Shown: in pieces, positions 9,431 through 18,138 of the stretch
Layout of the letters: each line of letters opens with the position of its first letter
Position numbering within the stretch: the stretch's first letter is position 1
Source: CAUZIZ01 sp965219005
GTDB taxonomy: Bacteria > Acidobacteriota > UBA6911 > RPQK01 > JAJDTT01
Reading direction: 5' to 3'
NCBI GenBank assembly: GCA_965219005.1
Contig: CBDCMS010000004.1
Location: 2,418,001 to 2,482,000, forward strand
DNA: 64,000 nt
Translations under genes and position numbers: made by a program
The notes under the pieces: model-generated
Told to the model about the DNA's origin: nothing
Databases searched by the model: none
What the model saw: the letters and a program-made list of their open reading frames with translations, nothing else

Positions 9431-11398
9431 ATGACTTGGAGCCCTTTCTGGGTCCTCGCAGTGGCGCTGGGTGCCGCCGCCTGTTCGAATCCAGAGGGGA
9501 CTGCCGGTCACTCCCCCGCTTCCGTCCAGATCGATGCCGGTGGATGGTCTGCCTACGGAGGAGACCCCGGCGGTTCTCGCTATTCCTCGCTCAGCCAGAT
9601 CAATCGCGAGAGTGTTGCTCGTCTCCAGGTTGCCTGGACGCACAGGACGGGCGATGTTTCCGATGGGACGAAGTGGAAATCGCAGAGTCGATTCGAAGCG
9701 ACACCCATTCTCTTTCGCGGGATCCTCTATCTGAGCACACCATTTAACCGGGTGCTTGCACTGAATCCGGCCACCGGCGATCTCCTCTGGAGCTATGATC
9801 CGGGACTGGATCTTTCCGCCGGCTACTGGGCCTTTGTCTCCAGGGGAGTGGCTGCCTGGGAGAACCCTCTTCCTACAGGTGAGGCGCCCTGCCAACGGAG
9901 GATCTTCCTAGCGACCCAGGACGCACGATTGATCTGCCTGGATGCGACCAGTGGAAAGCCCTGTTTGGCCTTCGGCAACGATGGGCAGGTCGATCTTGCT
10001 CAAGGAGTGGGAGTCGTCGAGCGCATCAACTACGGAGTGACTTCGCCTCCGGCAGTCATCGACGACCTGGTCGTGGTCGGCTCATTCGTCGGGGATAACC
10101 GCGGAGTGGAGGTCGAAAGCGGGGTAGTCCGCGCCTTTGACGCGCGTACCGGAAAACTGCGATGGAGTTGGGACCCGATTCCGCGGAGTCCTGAGGCCGA
10201 CGGATGGGAGAGCTGGGACGGCGAGGGAGCCCGACACACTGGGGGCGCCAATGCCTGGTCCATCATCTCGGCCGATCCGGAGCGGAATCTCGTCTTTATC
10301 CCGACAGGGAGTGCCAGTCCTGACTTCTATGGTGGCGAACGCCTCGGCAGCAACCTTCACGCCAACTCCGTGGTTGCCCTGCGGGCTTCCACCGGTGAGA
10401 TCGTCTGGCACTTCCAAGCCGTGCATCATGATCTCTGGGACTATGATATAGCGGCGCAGCCGACCCTAACGGTTGTTCCCCGCGAAGGGAGCGTGATCGC
10501 CGGCACGGTTGTGTCCACCAAAATGGGACACATCTTCGTCCTGGATCGAGAATCGGGAGCCCCCCTCTTCCCGATCGAGGAACGCGCGGTGCGTGCCAGT
10601 GGTGTGCCCGGAGAAAAGGCCTGGGCCACACAGCCTTTCCCGGTTCTCCCTCCTCCTCTTCATCCCCACTCGCTCACACCCGAGGAAGCCTGGGGGATCA
10701 CAGAAGAAGATCGTTCCGCCTGCAGAAAACTCTTGGAAGAGCTGAGCTACTCGGGCATCTATACACCACCCGGCTTGGAAAAGACCCTGCTTTACCCCGG
10801 CCTGGCCAGTGGGATCAATTGGGGGTCGGCAGCTGCCGACCCTGAACGAGGCATCCTGGTCGTCAACGTCAACCGGTTCCCCGACTGGATCAAGCTTTTC
10901 CCACACAGCGAACTGGAAAAGGAGAGCCGCGGGCTGCCTGAGGAAGCCGCAGCCGTCAATATGGAGGGCACGCCCTACGGAATGGCCCTCAACCGCATCT
11001 TTTCACCCAGTGGGCTGCCCTGCAATCCACCGCCCTGGGGAACCACGGTCGCGATCGACTTGGCGAACGGGAAAGTGCTCTGGGAAACTCCGTTGGGAAT
11101 CATGCCTGCGGCGAAAGATCATCCCGACGCAGCCAAGTGGGGTTCGCTCAATGCCGGTGGCCCCATCGTTACGAACGGGGGGCTGGTTTTCGTCGCAGCT
11201 GGCCAGGAGGACGTTCTGCGCGCGCTCGACATCGAAGATGGAAAAGAGGTGTGGAGGGCGAAGCTCCCGGCGGGCGGGCAGGCGACTCCCATGACTTACC
11301 AAATGGATGGAAAACAATACGTCGTCATCGCGGCCGGAGGCCACTCCGGGTGGGGCACGACGCTGGGTGACTACCTGGTGGCGTTTGCTTTGCCTTAG
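9431..11398 (+). CDS. PQQ-dependent dehydrogenase-like beta-propeller lipoprotein
   Basis: The product has 655 residues. It starts MTWSPFWVLAVALGAAACSN, with a lipobox (A-A-A-C) placing the lipidated cysteine at about residue 18. The rest is a propeller with several quinoprotein blades (ALNPATGDLLWSYDPG, AFDARTGKLRWSWDPI, ALDIEDGKEVWRAKLP). The segment FQAVHHDLWDYDIAAQPTL is a signature of the membrane glucose-dehydrogenase type of quinoproteins. The five transmembrane helices of classic mGDH are missing, so this is a soluble propeller tethered by lipid. The probable role is periplasmic oxidation of a sugar or alcohol using PQQ, with unknown substrate. The frame is open upstream of 9431, but the lipoprotein signal fixes the start. 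Confidence 0.88.
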   Translation: MTWSPFWVLAVALGAAACSNPEGTAGHSPASVQIDAGGWSAYGGDPGGSRYSSLSQINRESVARLQVAWTHRTGDVSDGTKWKSQSRFEATPILFRGILYLSTPFNRVLALNPATGDLLWSYDPGLDLSAGYWAFVSRGVAAWENPLPTGEAPCQRRIFLATQDARLICLDATSGKPCLAFGNDGQVDLAQGVGVVERINYGVTSPPAVIDDLVVVGSFVGDNRGVEVESGVVRAFDARTGKLRWSWDPIPRSPEADGWESWDGEGARHTGGANAWSIISADPERNLVFIPTGSASPDFYGGERLGSNLHANSVVALRASTGEIVWHFQAVHHDLWDYDIAAQPTLTVVPREGSVIAGTVVSTKMGHIFVLDRESGAPLFPIEERAVRASGVPGEKAWATQPFPVLPPPLHPHSLTPEEAWGITEEDRSACRKLLEELSYSGIYTPPGLEKTLLYPGLASGINWGSAAADPERGILVVNVNRFPDWIKLFPHSELEKESRGLPEEAAAVNMEGTPYGMALNRIFSPSGLPCNPPPWGTTVAIDLANGKVLWETPLGIMPAAKDHPDAAKWGSLNAGGPIVTNGGLVFVAAGQEDVLRALDIEDGKEVWRAKLPAGGQATPMTYQMDGKQYVVIAAGGHSGWGTTLGDYLVAFALP

Positions 11399-11429
11399 GG
11401 CACTCGAACGCCACTAGGGTATCTACTCC

Positions 11430-11449
11430 CCGTGGCGGGAACGCCACGG
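11430..11449. terminator. GC-rich hairpin after the PQQ protein gene
   Basis: An 8-bp perfect stem (CCGTGGCG and CGCCACGG) with a GGAA tetraloop starts 31 bp after the stop codon. It sits inside a wider imperfect inverted repeat (GGGCACTCGA near 11399 and TCGAGAGTGCCC near 11453). There is no T run, so it may be an mRNA-stabilising or REP-like hairpin rather than a classic terminator. Confidence 0.5.
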
Positions 11450-11504
11450 TTGCTCGAGAGTGCCCTTCCAGGCCGAGTGATCTAGTATTCGCTTGAGCTA
11501 TAAG

Positions 11505-11520
11505 TTAAGTTGTAACTTAA
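11505..11520. promoter_or_regulatory. AT-rich 7-2-7 inverted repeat, operator candidate
   Basis: TTAAGTT-GT-AACTTAA is a perfect inverted repeat 31 bp upstream of the ATG of the Tat protein at 11552. It is in a locally AT-rich stretch (TATAAGTTAAG just before it, TTTAATTC just after) within otherwise GC-rich DNA. The position and symmetry fit binding of a dimeric repressor over the promoter. No similar element is seen in front of the paralogous gene at 57532. Confidence 0.5.
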
Positions 11521-11551
11521 TTTAATTCAGGTTAAGCAAGGGAGGCTTCGA

Positions 11552-13294
11552 ATGGCAAACAAGAGCCGGAGAAATTTTCTAAACACCTCACTCAAGACAG
11601 TCGCGACCGCCTCTGCACTGGCAGTCGGCCACCAGGCTAGAAATACGGAGGCGGCCACTCCCCCAAAGACCGGAACCCAACCGCCTTTTCGCTTGATATT
11701 TGAAGCCGAATGGAACGACATGCCTTGTTCAGATTTTCCGTTGACCCGGGAACGTTGGGTAGAGGAGTGCATTCATCCTTTGCTTGGCACACAGGTAGAT
11801 ACGCTCCTCTACAACCTCTGCTCCAGCGATGGCTATGTTTGCGAGCTGAAGAATGGTGAGTTGCTAATGGACGACTTTGACCAACTGGGTGATGCCTGGG
11901 TCTGGCGCTACCGCGAGAACACCAAGAGATTGATCGAAGCCGATGCGAATCCCCCCAAGCTGGCTGTCGAGTATGGCCATCGAGCGGGGCTGAAGGTCAT
12001 TCCAATCGTGCGCATGAATGATCCCCACGACCAGTTCTACAAATACGAAGTCAGTCGATTCAAGAAGCGGAATCCCCATCTCCTGTTGGGCTACGGCAAA
12101 TACCCCATTAATTGGGAGACCGGTTTCAAAGGATTGCCTCCGGAGCTCAAGAAGGGAATGGATTCGTTCACCTGGGGTATGTTCGACTTCGGTCATCAGG
12201 AGGTACGGGAGCACAAGCTGGCGATCATCGAGGAATTCATTACGCGTTGGGACAACGACGGGATCTCGCTGGATTTCGATCGCGATCCTCGCTATTTCAA
12301 GGAATACGGCAAGGCAGAGAACGCGGCTCTGATGACCGATCTCATTCGCGAGATAAAGGCGATTCTCGACCGAACCGGGGAACAACGGGGGCGACAGCTT
12401 TACTTTCATGTGAGGGTGATCCCAAAGATCGAGGCTTGTTATGAGCGAGGACTGGATGTGGCGACTTGGGTGAAGGAAGGATTAGTGGATGCCATCACAC
12501 CCGGCGCGGGCTACCTGACAGTGAGCTTGAACTTGAAACCCTGGCTGGAACTGATTGATGGTAGGAACTGCTGGATCTATCCCAGCAGCAATCATTGGCG
12601 AACCACCGAAGAGACCCGAGCCTGGGCTATGCTGATGTATCAGCGGGGTGCTCACGGAGTGAACCTGTTCAACTACGGACACTTGTTGCACGGTCACGAT
12701 GCCCAGACCCCGCCTCAGTCAGAACGACAGAACACCGTCTGGTTTTCTGAAGCTCACCCCGACTACTATCGCGTACTCGACGAAATTGGAAACACCCGGA
12801 GCTTCGAGTTTAAGAACAAACGGTATGTCTTGGAATCCGTCTCGCACCAGGCTGGGCTCGAAGGAAACAAGGGCAAGGTCAACCGTGACTATCGGGCGAT
12901 CGGAGACATTGTTCTCCCCGTTCAGTTGGGGCTGGGGAGACGTCGAGTGGGTTTCGGATTTGCAGACGACTTGAGGAAGGCACAGCAAAACGGCATATCG
13001 CCTCAGGTTACCTTAAGGCTAAAGCTTGTCAACTATACTCAGCCAGATGCATTTGACGTCTCAATTAACGGAGCTGTCTTGTCCGAGAAGACCCGCCGGA
13101 CTCGGGCCGTGTTCGTCATGAACAACGAGACCTGGGTGACTTATCCGATTCCAGGAGAGCTGTTGCACCTCGGGGACAATGCTGTTGAGATCGACGTGCG
13201 GAAGTTGAACCCACAGATGTCTGAAAGACCGGTACTCAAGAACCTAGAGATTCTAGTGGAATATGACAAGGGGCTACCGGAGTCGTGGATCTGA
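11552..13294 (+). CDS. Tat-exported TIM-barrel glycosidase-like protein (paralog 1)
   Basis: The product has 580 residues. The N-terminus SRRNFLNTSLKTVATASALA is a Tat signal, and GGGAGG eight bases upstream supports the start. The central part looks like a TIM barrel of the glycoside-hydrolase-like (GHL) group. FDFGHQEVREHKLAIIEEF is followed by RWDNDGISLDFDRDPRYF, an acidic strand-4 type motif where catalytic carboxylates often lie, and GAHGVNLFNYGHLLHG comes later. The last 130 residues form a beta-rich module. The closest relative in the window is the 584-residue protein at 57532-59286, which aligns over the whole length. A role in trimming a host or environmental glycan is an inference, and the exact family and substrate are unknown. 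Confidence 0.85.
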   Translation: MANKSRRNFLNTSLKTVATASALAVGHQARNTEAATPPKTGTQPPFRLIFEAEWNDMPCSDFPLTRERWVEECIHPLLGTQVDTLLYNLCSSDGYVCELKNGELLMDDFDQLGDAWVWRYRENTKRLIEADANPPKLAVEYGHRAGLKVIPIVRMNDPHDQFYKYEVSRFKKRNPHLLLGYGKYPINWETGFKGLPPELKKGMDSFTWGMFDFGHQEVREHKLAIIEEFITRWDNDGISLDFDRDPRYFKEYGKAENAALMTDLIREIKAILDRTGEQRGRQLYFHVRVIPKIEACYERGLDVATWVKEGLVDAITPGAGYLTVSLNLKPWLELIDGRNCWIYPSSNHWRTTEETRAWAMLMYQRGAHGVNLFNYGHLLHGHDAQTPPQSERQNTVWFSEAHPDYYRVLDEIGNTRSFEFKNKRYVLESVSHQAGLEGNKGKVNRDYRAIGDIVLPVQLGLGRRRVGFGFADDLRKAQQNGISPQVTLRLKLVNYTQPDAFDVSINGAVLSEKTRRTRAVFVMNNETWVTYPIPGELLHLGDNAVEIDVRKLNPQMSERPVLKNLEILVEYDKGLPESWI

Positions 13295-13320
13295 GCCTAT
13301 TCCGGTTAAGGCTTCGGTGC

Positions 13321-14307
13321 TCAGCGCCCAGTCCCTCGAATTTCCACTCGGACTTCAAACAGCGTCTTGCCCGCCGTCACATAGAGTGTCTTGAGATCGG
13401 GGCCACCGAAGGCGCAGTTGGTCAAGGTGTCCTCGGGAATAGGAATTAACTGTTGAAGTCCACCGCTCGGCGAGAAAACGTGGATCCCGCACTTGGTGTC
13501 GAGAGTTTCCTTGGTGTCAACCCGAAGTCGATTTCGGCCGGCCGCGACGTACAGGTTCCCTTCTGTATCGACGCACATACCATCTCCGCTACGACCCGGG
13601 AAGAAATCGTGAAACACCCGCATGTTGTCGACGCTGCCGTCGCTCAGCAGATCGTAGGCTCGGATCATTCGGGGCCCGGTTTCTGACTCCGCACCATCCT
13701 CGACCAGGTAGAGCGTCTTATCGTCGTGGGAGATCACGATCCCGTTCGGTTGGACGATAACCGGTTCCACGAGAATACGAGAAATCGTCCCTTCCGGATC
13801 GATCCGGTAGACTGCATTGACGCCGGTCTGGTCGGCCGCCGGATTGGGTGATGGACGGTCCGTGAAGTAGATTCGTCCCAGGCTGTCGATGCTGAGATCG
13901 TTGGGGCCATGGAACCGCTTTCCTTCGAACCTCGCGGCGATGATCTCGATCTCACCTGTCTCCATGTCGGTCCTGGTGACGCGTGGCCGATCCGTCTGCG
14001 GGTCACTGGCTTCAGTTGCAACCAGCCGCCACTGGTGATCGAAAATGAGACCCAAAGCTCGGTTACTGGGTTGGCGAAAGGTAGAGAGTTTGCGCTCGGT
14101 CGACCACTTCATGATGCGGTCGTTTCGGGCATCGGTGAAGTAGACGTTTCCCTGGGCGTCGACAGTAGGCCCTTCGGTGAAAGCAATCGTGGCCGCGACT
14201 TTCACCTCTAGTGGATCGGTGACCTCGACCGTTTCTCGCGTCGAAGGAGCAGAGCAGCTGGGCAGGGCGAAGGTTGCTGCGAGGGACAGCACCGTTAACC
14301 TATTCAT
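13321..14307 (-). CDS. SMP-30/gluconolactonase-family lipoprotein
   Basis: The product has 328 residues and a lipoprotein signal MNRLTVLSLAATFALPSCSA (lipobox L-P-S-C). The mature part is a six-bladed SMP-30/gluconolactonase/LRE-like propeller, with IAFTEGPTVDAQGNVYFTDA near residue 40, FHGPNDLSIDSLGRIYFTDR in the middle and SGDGMCVDTEGNLYVAAGRN further on. Members hydrolyse sugar lactones or bind metal at the propeller axis. A periplasmic lactonase would fit next to a PQQ sugar dehydrogenase, whose product is a lactone. The ATG overlaps the stop of the upstream fusion gene by 4 bp (ATGA), which indicates translational coupling. Confidence 0.88.
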   Translation of the reverse strand: MNRLTVLSLAATFALPSCSAPSTRETVEVTDPLEVKVAATIAFTEGPTVDAQGNVYFTDARNDRIMKWSTERKLSTFRQPSNRALGLIFDHQWRLVATEASDPQTDRPRVTRTDMETGEIEIIAARFEGKRFHGPNDLSIDSLGRIYFTDRPSPNPAADQTGVNAVYRIDPEGTISRILVEPVIVQPNGIVISHDDKTLYLVEDGAESETGPRMIRAYDLLSDGSVDNMRVFHDFFPGRSGDGMCVDTEGNLYVAAGRNRLRVDTKETLDTKCGIHVFSPSGGLQQLIPIPEDTLTNCAFGGPDLKTLYVTAGKTLFEVRVEIRGTGR

Positions 14308-16058
14308 GATTCTCTCCGATACCGGATCTCCAGTAGGTACATGACAAGCACGTTCTCTTCTCCGAAGCTGAGGTGATATGCGTCCGAGAGCTGCTCCACG
14401 CGTTGGATCTGTTCCAAATGGTGGTCGAAGGTAGGAGTAAAGGGTAAGAAGGCATAATCGAGGACCTTGGAATCCAGGCCCCTGTCGCGTAGGAGCTCGG
14501 CGGTCCGTCCTTGACTCAAGAGTGAGATTTGCATGACATAAGCCACTCCGTGCGGCTCGAGAAGGTCCGGCAAAAGAGAGATCAAGTGATCCAGAAGGTT
14601 GCGCCCCCAGTAGTCCAGGGGTCGGTGACCGGTCGGTTCCCCGAAAGGGTCGACGGGCATCTGATAGAGGCTCGCCACCACGACGTCATACTTCTCCTCG
14701 GGCAAATAGGCATACAAATCCAGGACCTCCCCGCTGACTCGGTCTGCCACACCGTTACGGAAGGCGTTGGCCAGGGTGCTGGCTACGGCTTCCTGCTGGA
14801 TATCAATCGCACGGACGTGTTGGGCTCCGTTGAGTGCCAGCTGTACCGTCAGAACTCCAGCGCCACAACCCACATCCAGACAGCGCTGGTTGTGTCCAGC
14901 GCCTGATTCCAGGAGATGCTTCCAAGTCAGAAAGCTGCCCTGGGTGGGCCGGAACACGCCGGCGTCGGCTACGATCTGGGGGAAGGGAAGCGGATAGAGG
15001 TTTCGTCCTTTTGTGTCGTGCCACGTTTCTGGGCGCCTTTCACTCCGCTGGGTCGCGGCTGCAGCGACGGCTTCTTCAGTCGGTTCCTGAGAGACCTTCC
15101 TGGCCCGACTGGGCGCCGCTTCTGTCAGTTTCCTGCGGACGGCAGCGATATGCTCGCGTGTCACTCCGCAGCAGCCACCTATGATTTGGGCCCCTTCTTC
15201 CCGCCACGTCCGAGCCAGTGAGGCGTAAGCCTCCGGACCCATTCCCTCGTCGAACTTCCAGCCTGGGTCCAGGTAGTGTCCGACGTTGGGGTAGACACCC
15301 AGCGGCAGATCTGTAAAGTCTCTCAACCAGGGGAGCATCCCAGTAACATGGCTGGCTGGTAGGCAGTTGACGAGGAGAGCGCTTATGCCCATCTCCTCGA
15401 ATCTTCGAGCGGCGCGCCCGAAGCGATCTCCCTCGGGACCGCCCCAGTGCTGACCGTAGAGGCCACAGACGCCCTCCCGACAGCGCCGGAAACTCAGCCA
15501 GAGGGGAATCCCTGTACCCAGTAGGACTTCTACTGCCGGGAAGGTGAGATCGTCCCGGATGAGAGTCATGGTTTCCATCAAGATGAGGTCCGGGGGGTCG
15601 CTCTTGAGCACCCGAGTCAGTAGCTCGAGTGTCTCTACGTGCTGGGGCTGGACGATGTCGCCGTTGAGGCTGAACGCCACCGCACCGCGATCCTTCTGGC
15701 CCACTTCCTCGACTGCTTGGCGAGCCAATCGTACTCCTTGCCGGCCCACGTCCATCCAGCTATCTCCCCGGAGTTGCAGCTGGGTACGGACTTCCTGCTG
15801 TGGAGCGTCGATGATTCCCCAGGTGTCTGTGGAAATGATGTCGCACCCAGCGGAGAGGTAACCCTTGTGAACTTCAAGGACCGAACTGGGGCTGTTGTAT
15901 AGTGCCCAGGTCCCCCACAGATTCTGATCGCTGACACGATAGCCGTCCGCTCCGGTCCGCTCCAGCTCAGTTGCCATACCTCCGTCGAGAATGACGCACT
16001 TGTTTTGGCTGATTAAACCCCGGATCCGAAGATAGGAAGCAGACTCAGTAGCAGCCAT
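14304..16058 (-). CDS. Homocysteine S-methyltransferase fused to a SAM-dependent methyltransferase
   Basis: The product has 584 residues from the ATG at 16058, supported by AAGGAG ten bases upstream; an upstream ATG at 16160 has no such support. Residues 1-310 form a homocysteine S-methyltransferase barrel (VILDGGMATELERTGAD at the start). The zinc cysteines are in place: LLVNCLPAS near residue 230 and IIGGCCGVTREHI near residue 300. After a low-complexity linker (about 315-345), residues 360-584 form a class I Rossmann methyltransferase with motif I CLDVGCGAGVLTVQLALNGA. The NPPY motif of HemK/PrmC enzymes is replaced by ASLYQMP, so it is not a standard glutamine methyltransferase. Methyl transfer to homocysteine is supported; the role of the C-terminal half is unknown. 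Confidence 0.88.
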   Translation of the reverse strand: MAATESASYLRIRGLISQNKCVILDGGMATELERTGADGYRVSDQNLWGTWALYNSPSSVLEVHKGYLSAGCDIISTDTWGIIDAPQQEVRTQLQLRGDSWMDVGRQGVRLARQAVEEVGQKDRGAVAFSLNGDIVQPQHVETLELLTRVLKSDPPDLILMETMTLIRDDLTFPAVEVLLGTGIPLWLSFRRCREGVCGLYGQHWGGPEGDRFGRAARRFEEMGISALLVNCLPASHVTGMLPWLRDFTDLPLGVYPNVGHYLDPGWKFDEGMGPEAYASLARTWREEGAQIIGGCCGVTREHIAAVRRKLTEAAPSRARKVSQEPTEEAVAAAATQRSERRPETWHDTKGRNLYPLPFPQIVADAGVFRPTQGSFLTWKHLLESGAGHNQRCLDVGCGAGVLTVQLALNGAQHVRAIDIQQEAVASTLANAFRNGVADRVSGEVLDLYAYLPEEKYDVVVASLYQMPVDPFGEPTGHRPLDYWGRNLLDHLISLLPDLLEPHGVAYVMQISLLSQGRTAELLRDRGLDSKVLDYAFLPFTPTFDHHLEQIQRVEQLSDAYHLSFGEENVLVMYLLEIRYRRES

Positions 16059-16443
16059 GAAGTGACGTCTCCTTGGGGGCGTCGAAGAAAGCGTGGGAAA
16101 CACCAAAGCTCGAGCTGCCCGGCCAGACTCCCACGAAGACATGCCGAGAGGGCTCCGCACAATCTAGGCTGCCACAGGAACCCATACTGCTTCAAGCTTA
16201 CTTCGTTTCCAGTGTACGTAGTGCTCCACTCCATAAAAATGCGATGATGAATGTGACGAGCCCCGAGGGTGTCGAGAGCGCGAAGCAACGAGGGCGATGG
16301 CTGCTATCATGGAAAAGGAGCGATAGAGAACGCGGCTTGTTTGCTCGCCGTAAGCGGATGAGTCTTTGTGCCCCAGTAGGTTTAGGCACGCACTACGGGT
16401 GGAAGACGATGGGATCAGACAGTCGAAGAATTCGGAGGCAAGC
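16059..16443. other. 385-bp divergent intergenic region
   Basis: The gap lies between the methyltransferase fusion (minus) and the ThDP enzyme (plus). Open frames here have no protein-like composition. I looked for SAM, SAH and cobalamin riboswitch cores because of the neighbouring methionine-type gene and found no convincing match. It must hold the two divergent promoters. Confidence 0.5.
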
Positions 16444-18096
16444 ATGAAGCCTTCATCTGTCCCAACCGCACACAAACTTCGGGTCGCTGAAGTAGTTGCT
16501 TCGGTGTTGAAGGCGAAGGGGGTTCCATACCTGTTTGGAATCCCGGGCGGCGGCAGCTCGATTGATTTGATCGAGAGTTGTGGACGGCAGGGCATTCCCT
16601 TTGTCCTGGCTCAGCACGAAACCACCAGCGCCATGATGGCGGCCGTCTGCGGTCAACTCACCGATAGTTGCGGTGTCTGTCTCTCGATCATGGGTCCGGG
16701 AGCTGTCAATCTGGCCGGGGGGGCCTCCTACGCCCACTGGGAAAGGCATCCGCTGCTGGCGATGACGGAGACCTATGGTTTCACCGAGGCTCCATCCATG
16801 TCGATCCAGAAGATGGATCATTCCCAACTGTTCGGTGGCTTTTCCAAGCAATCCGTGACTTTGGAGTCCGGCGCGCCCGGCCGACAGTTAGAGGAAGCCA
16901 TCCAACGTGCCTGCAGTGAGAGGCCTGGGCCAGTTCATGTCGACCTTCCCCTCCACATCATGGACCAGCAGACCCGTCCCCCCAGAGCCTCTCTTCCATC
17001 GAGTGCGGCCTACCCGGCGCCGGAGGGAGGAGACCTGGACAAGGTGGCCCATACGATTGAGGCGGCGGCTCGACCTGTCCTGGTGGTCGGTCCGGTGGTG
17101 CAACGTCAGAAGGCAGAGTCGGCACTGCTTGGCCTGATTGAGAAGCTGCAGCTTGCGACGCTTGTCACCTCGAAGGCGAGAGGAGTCATAAGTGAGGATC
17201 ACCCCTGTTTTGCAGGCGTCGTTACGGGTGCTTACGGGCAGAGGACCTTTGAAGGCAAGATCATCCACCAGAGTGACCTCGTTGTCGCTATCGGTTTGGA
17301 CCGAATGGAGCTCCTTTCGCCCTGGGACTATCCACAACCCATGGTGTCATTGGACGCGATCCCGGTTCCCGAGCAGGAGCAGATAGGCCAACCCCTCGTC
17401 AAGGCGTACGGCCCACTTACCGACTTGCTCGAATCGCTCAGCCGCCGACTCTCCGACCGGCGCATCTGGGACGCCGCTGCCCTTGAAGTGTTCTGGGACG
17501 AAGTCAGACATGCTCTTGGCGCCAGGAAGGGTGATCTGAATGCTGGTTCGCTTTTGGCCAGGGCAAGACAGCTGGCCCCTCAAGAGACCATCTTGACGAC
17601 GGAGACCGGGATCTATAATGCGGTGAACCTGTACTTGTGGAAGGTGCCAGCTTCGGGAACCTACTTTGGCTCCAGCGGAGCCAACACCATGGGGTACTCG
17701 ATTCCCGCTGCCCTTGGGACTTCGCTGCTTCGACCGGATCGCAAGACGGTAGCACTGGTTGGGGATGGAGGATTCCTGATGCGGGCGTCGGAGCTGGAGA
17801 CAGCGCTGCGCTTGAAGCTGGCTCCGGTGATCATCATCTTCGATGACGGAACCCTGGGACTGATAAGAATCAAACAGCGGGCCAAGGGCTATCACAGGGC
17901 AGGGGTCGACCTTGCTTCGACTGACTTCGTTCGCCTGGCGGAGAGTTTCGGTGGACGCGGCTGGATGGTCCGGACCCTCGAGGACTTTGATGCAGCCTTT
18001 CGAAAAGCCCTGTCCTCGGATCGGCTGACAGTGATAGACGCCCGCCTCGACCCGGACGTCTACGCTTCCCATATGGGTCCGATCAGAGGGATCTAG
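16444..18096 (+). CDS. Thiamine-diphosphate enzyme, acetolactate synthase/benzoylformate decarboxylase type
   Basis: The product has 550 residues, with GGAGG seven bases before ATG 16444. The three ThDP-enzyme domains are present. The Pyr domain carries the conserved glutamate in LAQHETTSAMMAA (about residue 59) and the GIPGGGSSIDLI segment. The central domain is around residues 190-330. The PP domain has the cofactor motif GDGGFLMRASELETALRLKL from about residue 440. Similar enzymes make or cleave 2-oxo acids (acetolactate synthase, benzoylformate decarboxylase, sulfoacetaldehyde acetyltransferase), and the substrate cannot be told here. No small regulatory subunit is next to it, which argues against a biosynthetic acetolactate synthase. 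Confidence 0.87.
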   Translation: MKPSSVPTAHKLRVAEVVASVLKAKGVPYLFGIPGGGSSIDLIESCGRQGIPFVLAQHETTSAMMAAVCGQLTDSCGVCLSIMGPGAVNLAGGASYAHWERHPLLAMTETYGFTEAPSMSIQKMDHSQLFGGFSKQSVTLESGAPGRQLEEAIQRACSERPGPVHVDLPLHIMDQQTRPPRASLPSSAAYPAPEGGDLDKVAHTIEAAARPVLVVGPVVQRQKAESALLGLIEKLQLATLVTSKARGVISEDHPCFAGVVTGAYGQRTFEGKIIHQSDLVVAIGLDRMELLSPWDYPQPMVSLDAIPVPEQEQIGQPLVKAYGPLTDLLESLSRRLSDRRIWDAAALEVFWDEVRHALGARKGDLNAGSLLARARQLAPQETILTTETGIYNAVNLYLWKVPASGTYFGSSGANTMGYSIPAALGTSLLRPDRKTVALVGDGGFLMRASELETALRLKLAPVIIIFDDGTLGLIRIKQRAKGYHRAGVDLASTDFVRLAESFGGRGWMVRTLEDFDAAFRKALSSDRLTVIDARLDPDVYASHMGPIRGI

Positions 18097-18138
18097 TGAA
18101 GAGCGCCTGCTATACTGCTTGATAGCAACGATATTCTG

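Noticed and set aside
16059..16443. Riboswitch before the methyltransferase fusion
   Set aside because: No conserved SAM, SAH or cobalamin core was found by eye; the region is simply a divergent promoter gap.
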